Shown: piece after piece, positions 1 through 6,473 of the stretch | Position numbering within the stretch: the first letter of the stretch is position 1 | Layout of the letters: every line of letters begins with the position of its first letter | Source of the DNA: Pseudomonadota bacterium | GTDB taxonomy: Bacteria > Pseudomonadota > Alphaproteobacteria > Rhizobiales > Beijerinckiaceae | Direction of reading: 5' to 3' | NCBI GenBank assembly: GCA_023423995.1 | Contig: JAFAEL010000197.1 | Span: 1 to 14,137, forward strand | DNA: 14,137 nucleotides | Made by a program: the position numbers and the translations under genes | The notes under the pieces: model-generated | Database searches by the model: none | The model's input: the letters and a program-made list of their open reading frames with translations, nothing else | What the model was told of the DNA's origin: nothing

Positions 1-902
1 TGGACCGGCGCAGGGTTGGACGAAGCCGAGCCCGCATCGTCCGACTTCTTGCGGCCGCGGCCCTTGATGACCTTCGCGGCCGCTTCGGCGACGACGCCGC
101 CGACCGTGCTCACCGCAACCTGGGCGACCTCGCGGGCGAGATCCTTCGCACCGCCCGCAGCGCCGGTCGCCGCGCCGGCCCCGGAGCTAGCGGCAGCCGC
201 GCCGGTCTCGACGAACTTCGCGCCGGCATTCGCGGCAGCCGCACCGATCTTCGCACCGGCGTTCACGAGGGCGTCGGTAGCGTCCTTACCGGTCTCGGAT
301 TTCGCGGCCGCCTTGGTCAGCGACTTCGCGACATAGACGAGAAGCTCCGCCACCATCACGCGGCCGACATCGGTGTTGAGCGCGCCGACGATCTGGCTGC
401 CCATCGACTTCACGAACTGGCTGACTTCGCCGGTCGGAAGGCTGGGCGCCTCGGGTACGGCCCGCGCGGTGGTCTTCGCAACCGAGGATTTGCGGCTGGC
501 TGCAGCCCCGCGCGTCGTGCGCTTGGTCGCCGCCGCAACGGGCTCCGCCACGGTCTCGACGGCGGCCTTCGCTGCGCGTGCAACCCGCGCGACCGGTGCC
601 TCCGCGGGCTTTGGGCTGCGCGCGCTGCTGCGTGCCGCCGTGCTGGCGTTGGAGCGGCGTGACGTGCTCGGAGACGCGCTCCGCTTCGCGCGGGCGGGAG
701 CGGCCGGCGCTTCGGCCGGAGCCGGGGCGGACTCGACGGACTTCTTCGAGCTTGAGCGGGCGCCCCGGGATTTTGCGGCCGTAGCCTTCGTCTCGGTCGT
801 GTTGCTCTCGGCAATTCCATTCGCGGCGGAGGCTGCCGCGGCAGCCTTGCGGCCACGCGCGGGAGCCTTCGTCTCGCCGCTTGTCTTGGTTCTCTTCGCC
901 AT
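1..902 (-). CDS. Histone H1-like Ala/Lys/Ser/Pro-rich protein, 3' end outside window
   Basis: An open frame of 300 codons runs from an ATG at 902-900 off the left edge without a stop. The start has a GGAG about 8 nt upstream. Residues 1-150 are a low-complexity, very basic tail rich in Ala, Lys, Arg, Ser and Pro (it begins MAKRTKTSGETKAPARGRKA), like bacterial H1-like or AlgP-type DNA-binding tails. Residues 155-200 are less biased and probably helical (GEVSQFVKSMGSQIVGAL, then VAELLVYVAKSLTKAAAK). Residues 213-285 are Ala/Gly-rich with NAGAK repeated twice, followed by a second basic patch (KGRGRKK, 280-286). There is no signal peptide. Non-specific binding to DNA or another polyanion is inferred from composition. 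A phasin/PhaF-like role is an alternative; I do not recognise a named family. It lies 92 bp downstream of hisS on the same strand. Confidence 0.72.
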   Translation of the reverse strand, partial: MAKRTKTSGETKAPARGRKAAAAASAANGIAESNTTETKATAAKSRGARSSSKKSVESAPAPAEAPAAPARAKRSASPSTSRRSNASTAARSSARSPKPAEAPVARVARAAKAAVETVAEPVAAATKRTTRGAAASRKSSVAKTTARAVPEAPSLPTGEVSQFVKSMGSQIVGALNTDVGRVMVAELLVYVAKSLTKAAAKSETGKDATDALVNAGAKIGAAAANAGAKFVETGAAAASSGAGAATGAAGGAKDLAREVAQVAVSTVGGVVAEAAAKVIKGRGRKKSDDAGSASSNPAPV

Positions 903-924
903 GTGGCGGACTCCTGCTCTCAAG

Positions 925-958
925 CTTGGCCGTTGGTAACAGCGCCCGTTAGGCCAAG
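925..958. repeat. Bulged inverted repeat between hisS and the H1-like gene
   Basis: CTTGGCC (925-931) pairs with GGCCAAG (952-958), and inside it TAAC (937-940) pairs with GTTA (948-951). This gives an 11-bp stem with a 5-nt bulge on one side and a 7-nt loop. On the minus strand it follows the hisS stop and precedes the start of the H1-like gene. No T-run follows, so it may be a weak terminator, a processing hairpin or an operator. Confidence 0.4.
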
Positions 959-994
959 GTTCCCAAGCTTTCAAGTATTCAGGACGCAAGAGAC

Positions 995-2548
995 TTAATG
1001 GTTCCGCTCCGCGAGGATTTTTCGGACCTCTTCCACAAGGTTCTCCTCCGGAATGGAAACCTGAGCGAGGCGTGCTGCGCGGTATTCGGCGTTTGATGCC
1101 CCCGCCGCGTCAGCGCGTGCGCGCGCGGCCCCTTCGATGAGATCCTTGATCTGCACTTCGCCGGCGGCCTTCTCGTTCGAGCCCTGGATGACGACGCAGG
1201 GCGCACGGCGGCGATCGGCATACTTCATCTGCGCCTTCATGCCGGCGCTGCCTAAGTACAATTCGGCCCGGATATTGGCATTGCGCAGTTCGGCGACCAT
1301 GCGCTGGTAATCGCCAATACGGTCACGATCCATGACGAGCACGACCACGGGGCCGAGCTGTTCTTCGGCGGTGACGATCGGCGACTTCACGATCTGCAAC
1401 GCGGAGAGAAGGCGCGAGACGCCGATCGAAAATCCCGTCGCGGGAACCGGCTCGGGACGGAAACGCCCGACGAGTCCATCGTAGCGCCCTCCCCCGGCCA
1501 CCGAGCCGAAGCGCACGACCTGACCTTCTTCGTTCTTCACCTCGAAGGTAAGTTCCGCCTCGTAGACAGGTCCCGTGTAATATTCGAGCCCGCGGACGAC
1601 CGAAGGATCGATGATGATGCGGCCGTCATCATAGCCCGATGACTGGACCAGTTCGGCGATGCTGCGCAGCTCGGCGACACCTTCCGCGCCGACATCTGCG
1701 CCGACCACCAGATCCGAGAGTTCGCCGAGCGCTGCGTCGAGAAGCTTTCGGCTGTCGGCTGCCGCACCGCGCGTCGTGCGTCCGGACTCGCCCAGCTTCA
1801 TCCCGACCTCGACGTAGCGCATCACCTTCTCGGACGCGTCCGCCGATAGTCCGGCGCCTTTCGTGAAATCGCCGCTCTCGTCCTTGCGGCCGTCACCGAG
1901 CAATTGCCGTACGCCCTCTGGTCCGAGCCGATCGAGCTTGTCGATCGCCCGCAGCACGGTGAGGCGCTGCCCGGCCTTGTCGTCCCCGCCGAGGCCGATC
2001 GCCTCGAGCACGCCATCCAGAACCTTCCGGTTGTTGACCTTGATGACGTAGTCGCCGCGCTTGATGCCGACGGCTTCGAGCGTGTCGGCCGCCATCATGC
2101 AGATCTCGGCATCGGCGGCGACCGATGCGGAGCCGACGGTGTCGGCGTCGAATTGCATGAACTGCCGGAAGCGGCCCGGGCCGGGCTTCTCGTTCCGAAA
2201 CACCCAGCCCGCCCGGTAGGTGCGGAAAGGCAGCGTGATGTTCTGCTCGTCGAGCCGCATCGCGACGTGACGCGCGAGCGGCGCGGTGAGGTCGTAGCGC
2301 AGGGAGAGCCATTGCTCGTCGTCGTCCTGGAACGAGAACACGCCCTCGTTCGGCCGGTCGAGATCGGGCAGGAACTTGCCCAGCGCCTCCGTGTATTCAA
2401 CGAAAGGCGTCTCCAGGGCCTCGAACCCGTAGAGTTCGTAGACCTCCCGGATCTTCTCGAGCATCCGGTGCGTGGCGGCGAGATCGGTGGCGGGGCGGTC
2501 GGCGAAGCCGCGCGGCAGCCGGGCCTTGAGCCTGTCGGCCTTGGACAT
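995..2548 (-). CDS. hisS: Histidyl-tRNA synthetase (class II)
   Basis: Charges tRNA-His with histidine in the cytoplasm. The 517-residue product starts at the ATG at 2548-2546 ([18 protein letters not shown]). The frame extends upstream to a TTG at 2608, but that adds residues outside the family's usual N-terminus. Class II motif 1 lies near residues 45-65 and motif 2 near 109-136 ([17 protein letters not shown]). The histidine-specific motif [10 protein letters not shown] is at 317-326, GGGRYDGL at 353-360 and motif 3 GFSIGVSRL at 372-380. The C-terminal anticodon-binding domain follows from about 400. The motif 2 loop differs from E. coli (RNEKPGPGR instead of RHERPQKGR), as in the alphaproteobacterial group with altered tRNA-His recognition. 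It lies 83 bp downstream of the diguanylate cyclase gene on the same strand, so co-transcription is possible. Confidence 0.97.
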   Translation of the reverse strand: MSKADRLKARLPRGFADRPATDLAATHRMLEKIREVYELYGFEALETPFVEYTEALGKFLPDLDRPNEGVFSFQDDDEQWLSLRYDLTAPLARHVAMRLDEQNITLPFRTYRAGWVFRNEKPGPGRFRQFMQFDADTVGSASVAADAEICMMAADTLEAVGIKRGDYVIKVNNRKVLDGVLEAIGLGGDDKAGQRLTVLRAIDKLDRLGPEGVRQLLGDGRKDESGDFTKGAGLSADASEKVMRYVEVGMKLGESGRTTRGAAADSRKLLDAALGELSDLVVGADVGAEGVAELRSIAELVQSSGYDDGRIIIDPSVVRGLEYYTGPVYEAELTFEVKNEEGQVVRFGSVAGGGRYDGLVGRFRPEPVPATGFSIGVSRLLSALQIVKSPIVTAEEQLGPVVVLVMDRDRIGDYQRMVAELRNANIRAELYLGSAGMKAQMKYADRRRAPCVVIQGSNEKAAGEVQIKDLIEGAARARADAAGASNAEYRAARLAQVSIPEENLVEEVRKILAERNH

Positions 2549-2587
2549 GTTAAGCGCTGTCTTGGTTGAGGACTGCGCTTCTCTAGG

Positions 2588-2600
2588 CCGCGCCGCGCGG
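2588..2600. repeat. Short GC-rich hairpin upstream of hisS
   Basis: CCGCG-CCG-CGCGG forms a 5-bp stem with a 3-nt loop in the 83-bp gap between the cyclase stop and the hisS start. It lacks a T-run and could arise by chance in this GC-rich DNA. A weak terminator or leader hairpin is possible. Confidence 0.2.
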
Positions 2601-2631
2601 TCCGGCAATGTGGCGCCGCGCAGCTTACGAT

Positions 2632-3861
2632 CTACACGAACTCCACCTCGACGTGCTTGTCGCGCTTGGCGACGACGCGAGAGAGGCGGGAAAGATTGTC
2701 GGACTCGATCTGCAGCTTGAATTCTTCCGGCAGCCCGGCCGTGCTGATCACGTCGAAGCTCGCGCCGCTGTCCGAGAGGCTGCGCACGGTGCAGTCGATC
2801 ACCGAGTGCCCCGAATTGAAGGTCACGCGTCCCGCCTTGAACACGCGGCGGCGCTGGTTGGGTGCAGGCGCAGCCTCCGCAGCCTGCCAGGCGACGCAGC
2901 GGTTCCGGCCCTCCTCCTTCGCCACATACAGCGCCTCGTCGGCGCGTTTCAGCAATCCATCCAGGTCGGAGACGCTGCGGTCGAGCGAGGCCAGTCCGAA
3001 GCTCGCCGTCACGGCGATGTCGCTGAGCGCCGGCGCCGGCAAGCGCTGCTTCGCCAGCCGGCTGCGCAGCTTCTCGGCCACCTTCATGGCCGAGGCCGCG
3101 CCGGTATGCGGGAGAAGCACGCCGAATTCCTCGCCGCCGAGCCGCCCCAGGAGGTCCGTCTTGCGCAAGGCGCCACGGCAGGTCTCGGCCACCAAGGCCA
3201 GCACGAGGTCGCCGACGACATGGCCGTGCCGGTCGTTGACCGCCTTGAAGTGATCAACGTCCAGCATCAAGCAGCTGATATCCTGCCGGTGGCGGAGCGC
3301 GAGCGCGAGCATGCGCCCGCCCTCGTCACGGAAGCCGCGGCGGGACAATGCGCCGGTAAGGGGATCCGTCGTCGCGAGGATCCGCAATTCGAGCTCGTCG
3401 ATCACGATCCGGGCAAGATCCCTGAGTGCACCGACCTGCTGGGGCGAGAAATCGCGCGGGCGCGTATCCATCGCGCAGATCGTCCCGATGTTCTGGCCAT
3501 CCGGGGTGCGCAGCGGCGCACCGGCATAGAAGCGGATCTTCGGTCCGCCGACCACGAGGGGAAATTCCCGGAAGCGCGGATCGGCGAGCGTGTCGGGCAC
3601 CACGAGAGGGGCGGCGGCCGTGATGGTCACGTCGCAGATCGCCTCGACTCGTGGCGCCTCCTCGACCGGCACTCCTAAGCGCGACTTGAACCATTGGCGG
3701 TGACCGTCGAGCAGCGCGATGGTCGCGATCGGCACGTCGAACAGCAGCCTCGTGAGCCGCGTGATCCTGTCGAAACTCTCCTCCGCAGGCGTATCGAGCA
3801 CGTCGTAACGCTCGAGCGCGGCCATCCGCGCATCCTCATCGCCTCTCGCTGAATCCGGCAC
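2632..3861 (-). CDS. GAF-GGDEF diguanylate cyclase with C-terminal PilZ-like domain
   Basis: Predicted to make cyclic di-GMP from two GTP in the cytoplasm; no membrane segment is seen. I chose the GTG at 3861-3859 (409 aa) because CGAGG lies 6 nt upstream. A GTG at 3930 and an ATG at 3825 are alternatives. Residues 25-155 are a GAF sensor of the type starting [11 protein letters not shown] and containing [10 protein letters not shown]. The GGDEF domain spans about 160-325 with [11 protein letters not shown] at 200-210. The active loop GGEEF is at 242-246, and an intact product-inhibition site RKTD lies at 233-236, five residues before it. Residues 336-409 resemble PilZ (RRRVFKAGR, then [12 protein letters not shown]). 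Neither c-di-GMP motif is perfect: RxxxR is not intact, and Ser replaces Asp/Asn in (D/N)xSxxG. The cyclase call is secure; ligand binding by the C-terminal domain is doubtful. Confidence 0.93.
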   Translation of the reverse strand: MPDSARGDEDARMAALERYDVLDTPAEESFDRITRLTRLLFDVPIATIALLDGHRQWFKSRLGVPVEEAPRVEAICDVTITAAAPLVVPDTLADPRFREFPLVVGGPKIRFYAGAPLRTPDGQNIGTICAMDTRPRDFSPQQVGALRDLARIVIDELELRILATTDPLTGALSRRGFRDEGGRMLALALRHRQDISCLMLDVDHFKAVNDRHGHVVGDLVLALVAETCRGALRKTDLLGRLGGEEFGVLLPHTGAASAMKVAEKLRSRLAKQRLPAPALSDIAVTASFGLASLDRSVSDLDGLLKRADEALYVAKEEGRNRCVAWQAAEAAPAPNQRRRVFKAGRVTFNSGHSVIDCTVRSLSDSGASFDVISTAGLPEEFKLQIESDNLSRLSRVVAKRDKHVEVEFV

Positions 3862-4079
3862 TCGTATCCTCGCCGCTTCCTCCTGAGATGGTCGGTAAGG
3901 AACGCACGAAGCGCCAAAATGACACCCCACGCAGGCCCGTATGGCTAAGCTTTTCTTACCGTGGCGCGCATCGGCGCGGATTTCCGCGCGGCGCTGGCAC
4001 TTTGAGGCGCTGGCTGCGATCCCGGCACATTCAGGCCGCTTTGCCGCGCCAGGCTGACGTCCCTGATTCAGGAGTTCGC

Positions 4080-4535
4080 ATGAAGCGCATCACACTCGCA
4101 GCTGCCATCCTCGGCACGGCCGCCGCCACGGCCGCGATCGCCCAGCCTGCACGCGCACCGGCCGCCAAGCCGCAGACCGCACAGCCGCAACAGCCGGCGC
4201 CACCACCGATCTTCCCGTGCCGCACCGAGGCGGAAACCTGCTTCCTGGGCGTCGTGATCGGCTCGCAGGTCGCGGTGATCTACACCAATGTGCAGAAGGC
4301 CGAGGGGCTCGATGCCAAGCCCGTGGATCTGCTCGGCCAGGACGGTGCCAAGGTCGATCTCGCGCAGAATGCCGGCCGCGTCGTCATGATTGCCGGAAGC
4401 TACGACCCGAATACCGGCATCAAGGGCGAGTTGGTAGAGGTGGCGAGCCCGCTCGCCTCGCTCGTCGTCAAGGCGCAGCTCGGCGGGGGCGATGCCCCTC
4501 CCCCGGCGCCACAAGCCTCCTCGAAGCGCCGCTGA
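4080..4535 (+). CDS. Small exported protein of unknown function
   Basis: A 151-residue protein starting at the ATG at 4080, with a GGAG 6-7 nt upstream. Residues 1-21 are a clear signal peptide (MKRITLAAAILGTAAATAAIA) with likely cleavage before Gln22, so the mature protein should be periplasmic or secreted. Residues 23-45 are a Pro/Ala/Gln-rich linker. The body (46-135) begins with two cysteines, C47 and C54 (PCRTEAETC), which could form a disulfide, followed by an apparently beta-rich segment. The tail (137-151) is Pro-rich and ends in SSKRR. I do not recognise the family. It is divergent from the cyclase gene, with 218 bp between the starts, and convergent with the aminotransferase gene. 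No partner gene is evident. Confidence 0.85.
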   Translation: MKRITLAAAILGTAAATAAIAQPARAPAAKPQTAQPQQPAPPPIFPCRTEAETCFLGVVIGSQVAVIYTNVQKAEGLDAKPVDLLGQDGAKVDLAQNAGRVVMIAGSYDPNTGIKGELVEVASPLASLVVKAQLGGGDAPPPAPQASSKRR

Positions 4536-4541
4536 AACGAA

Positions 4542-4566
4542 ACAAGCCGGGCGCTGCCCGGCTTGT
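4542..4566. terminator. Perfect 11-bp hairpin after the exported-protein gene
   Basis: ACAAGCCGGGC and GCCCGGCTTGT flank a 3-nt loop (GCT), starting 7 nt after the stop codon at 4535. Strength and position fit a terminator, but the following bases (CTAAAAG) are not a good T-run on the plus strand. It lies between convergent genes and can serve both. Confidence 0.65.
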
Positions 4567-4574
4567 CTAAAAGC

Positions 4575-4595
4575 GGGCCCGGCTATGCCGGGCCC
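4575..4595. terminator. Perfect 9-bp hairpin, second of a tandem pair
   Basis: GGGCCCGGC and GCCGGGCCC flank the loop TAT, ending 17 bp from the aminotransferase stop codon. Read on the minus strand it is followed by CGCTTTTAG, a short T-run, so it is the more likely terminator for the aminotransferase gene. Confidence 0.65.
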
Positions 4596-4611
4596 CATCG
4601 TCGAGCGCGCG

Positions 4612-5964
4612 TCAGGCGACCGCGCGGATCACCTTGGCGACCTTGTCGGCGATCTCGCCGATCTGGTCCTCGGTGACGATGAGCGGCGGCGAGAGCGCGA
4701 TCGTGTCGCCCGTGACGCGGAACATCAATCCGTGCTCGTGGAAGCCGCGCTCCATGGCCTCGTAGCCGCGCTGGCCCACCGCATCCGGGCGGGAGGCGAG
4801 GTCGATCGCGCCGACCAGGCCGATCGTGCGGATGTCGAGCACGTTCGGCAGGCCCTTCAGCGAGAAGATCGCGTCGGCCCACTTGTCCTCGAGCCCGCGG
4901 GCGCGCTCGAAGAGCTTCTCGTCCCGGTACACGTCGAGCGTCGCGAGCGCGGCCGCGCAGGCGAGCGGATGCCCCGAATAGGTGTAGCCGTGGAAGAGCT
5001 CGATGACGTGCTCCGGCCCCTTCATGAAGGCCTCGTAGATGCCCTTCCGGACGATCACGCCGGCCATCGGAACGGTCCCTGAGGTCACGCCCTTGGCGAA
5101 GGTGATCATGTCCGGCACGACGCCGTAGCGCTCGGCCGCGAAGGCGAAGCCGGTGCGGCCGAAGCCCGTGATGACCTCGTCGAAGATCAGCAGGATGCCG
5201 AACTTGTCGCAGATCTGGCGAAGGCGCTTCAGGTAGCCCTTCGGGGGCGGCAAGACGCCCGTGGAGCCGGCCATCGGCTCGACGATCACGGCCGCGATCG
5301 TAGAGGCGTCGTGCAGGGCGACGATCCGCTCGAGGTCATCGGCGAGATGCGCGCCCCACTCGGGCTCGCCGCGCGAAAATGCCTGCTCGGAGCGGTTGTA
5401 GGTGTGCGGCAGGTGGTCGACCCCGGCCAGCATCGAGCCGAAGACCTTGCGGTTCGCCACGATGCCACCGACGGAGATGCCGCCGAAGCCGACGCCGTGA
5501 TAGCCGCGCTCGCGGCCGATCAGGCGGCTGCGCTGACCCTGGCCCTGCGTGTGCCAGTACGCGATCGCGATCTTCAGCGCGGTATCCGCCGCCTCCGAGC
5601 CGGAATTGCAGAAAAACACCTGGTCGAGGTCGCCCGGGGCGAGCTCGGCGAGGCGGCTCGCCACCGTGAAGCCCTTCGGATGGGCGAACTGGAAGGCCGG
5701 GGCGAAGTCGAGCTCGGCCGCCTGCTTCTGGATCGCCTCGACGATCGGCTCCCGGTTGTGGCCGGCATTGACGCACCACAGGCCGGCCGAGCCGTCCATC
5801 ACCTGCTTTCCGTCGGTGGTGTAGTAGTACATGTCCTTGGCGCGGGCGACGATCCGCGGCCGTGCCTTGAAGGACCGGTTGGCCGTAAACGGAAGCCACC
5901 ACGATTCGAGATCGTTGGGGTTCGTCACGTCATTTGCGGCCCTGAGGCCCTGGGCAGGGGACAT
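4612..5964 (-). CDS. Class III omega-amino acid (beta-alanine)-pyruvate aminotransferase
   Basis: A 450-residue PLP enzyme predicted to move the amino group of a terminal amine, such as beta-alanine, to pyruvate or a similar oxo acid. GSEAADTALK (122-131) and RGYHG (153-157) shape the PLP phosphate and ring pocket. FDEVITGFGRTG (261-272) contains Asp262, which contacts the PLP nitrogen. Lys291 in TFAKGVTSG is the Schiff-base lysine. Arg416 in LMFRVTGD matches the flipping arginine of omega-transaminases. The N-terminal WWLPFTANRSFK and LWCVNAGHNREPI are typical of the omega-amino acid:pyruvate group. The ATG at 5964 has GAGGTG five bases upstream, so the start is firm. The small HMA-like gene lies 95 bp upstream on the same strand. 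Exact substrate cannot be read from sequence; beta-alanine, gamma-aminobutyrate or a diamine are candidates. Confidence 0.93.
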   Translation of the reverse strand: MSPAQGLRAANDVTNPNDLESWWLPFTANRSFKARPRIVARAKDMYYYTTDGKQVMDGSAGLWCVNAGHNREPIVEAIQKQAAELDFAPAFQFAHPKGFTVASRLAELAPGDLDQVFFCNSGSEAADTALKIAIAYWHTQGQGQRSRLIGRERGYHGVGFGGISVGGIVANRKVFGSMLAGVDHLPHTYNRSEQAFSRGEPEWGAHLADDLERIVALHDASTIAAVIVEPMAGSTGVLPPPKGYLKRLRQICDKFGILLIFDEVITGFGRTGFAFAAERYGVVPDMITFAKGVTSGTVPMAGVIVRKGIYEAFMKGPEHVIELFHGYTYSGHPLACAAALATLDVYRDEKLFERARGLEDKWADAIFSLKGLPNVLDIRTIGLVGAIDLASRPDAVGQRGYEAMERGFHEHGLMFRVTGDTIALSPPLIVTEDQIGEIADKVAKVIRAVA

Positions 5965-5969
5965 CGCTT

Positions 5970-5975
5970 CACCTC
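5970..5975 (-). promoter_or_regulatory. Shine-Dalgarno site of the aminotransferase gene
   Basis: GAGGTG on the minus strand lies 5 nt before the ATG at 5964. It is among the best ribosome binding sites in the window and fixes the start. Confidence 0.7.
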
Positions 5976-6011
5976 TTCCGGAGACGGGGCGACCCTAACA
6001 GCTTCCCCGCC

Positions 6012-6026
6012 CGGGACAATGTCCCG
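6012..6026. repeat. Short hairpin between HMA-like and aminotransferase genes
   Basis: CGGGAC-AAT-GTCCCG is a perfect 6-bp stem with a 3-nt loop in the 95-bp gap. No T-run follows on the minus strand. It could attenuate read-through from the upstream small gene or be an operator half-site pair; chance is not excluded. Confidence 0.3.
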
Positions 6027-6059
6027 CAGGCATGGCGCGTGCGCAATTCGCGTGCGGAT

Positions 6060-6281
6060 TCAGAGAGTCATGGCTTTCGCCTCCAGCCCTGCCTTCGAAA
6101 GGGCGGCCACGACCTCGAGCGTATCGCGGTGGGTCATCGCGTGGATGATGCCGGTCGCGGGGTCGAGCCGTACGGTCGCCTCCGGATCGAGCCCACGGAT
6201 CGCATCCGTCACGGGACCGATGCTAGCCTGATCCCTCACGCCCTCCACGCGCATTTCGATCTCGTGCCGCTCGTCGCTCAT
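6060..6281 (-). CDS. Small HMA-like (ferredoxin-fold) protein lacking the CxxC metal site
   Basis: A 73-residue protein starting at the ATG at 6281, with GGGAG about 9 nt upstream. The order of predicted elements follows the heavy-metal-associated beta-alpha-beta-beta-alpha-beta fold. Strand HEIEMRVEGV (6-15) occupies the place of the usual xxVxGM segment. Helix 20-30 is followed by TVRLDPATGIIHA (36-48), like the strand pair of copper chaperones, then helix 52-64 and a GLEAKAMTL end. The metal-binding GMxCxxC loop is replaced by GVRDQAS, and there are no cysteines. Copper binding of the classical kind is therefore unlikely. The HMA relationship is inferred from pattern, not from a search. 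It is divergent from the EAL-like gene and upstream of the aminotransferase gene on the same strand. Confidence 0.72.
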   Translation of the reverse strand: MSDERHEIEMRVEGVRDQASIGPVTDAIRGLDPEATVRLDPATGIIHAMTHRDTLEVVAALSKAGLEAKAMTL

Positions 6282-6433
6282 TCCGCTGTCTCCCGATCGC
6301 CCGGAGGGGCCCCGAGGAGTGAACGCGCGAGGACCGATTCCGGACCGGACTCGGCCGAAAACCCTTTTCGCCGCACCGTTGCAAAACGGACTCTTTACCG
6401 TTCCCCCGGCCGTCGCCGATGAAGGTCAAAGGG

Positions 6434-6449
6434 CACGATTCGGATCGTG
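6434..6449. repeat. Perfect inverted repeat upstream of the EAL-like gene
   Basis: CACGAT-TCGG-ATCGTG (6-bp arms, 4-nt spacer) lies in the divergent promoter region, 24 bp before the ATG at 6474. It could be an operator or a 5' leader hairpin. It covers the alternative GTG at 6447, which mildly favours the ATG. Confidence 0.35.
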
Positions 6450-6473
6450 ATCGGGGGCGGGGTTCGGCGACGG

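Noticed and set aside
373..939. Plus-strand frames opposite the H1-like gene (also 16-336)
   Set aside because: Low-complexity Ala/Arg translations mirror the biased codons of the minus-strand gene, which has a good start and ribosome binding site.
2608..3678. A 356-codon plus-strand frame, with other frames in the same stretch
   Set aside because: It is antisense to the GAF-GGDEF-PilZ-like gene, whose motifs are unmistakable.
3990..4016. Possible sigma-54 promoter around TGGCAC and two GGCGCTGGC copies
   Set aside because: The GG-to-GC spacing is 9 or 11, not the required 10, and the repeat is probably chance in GC-rich sequence.
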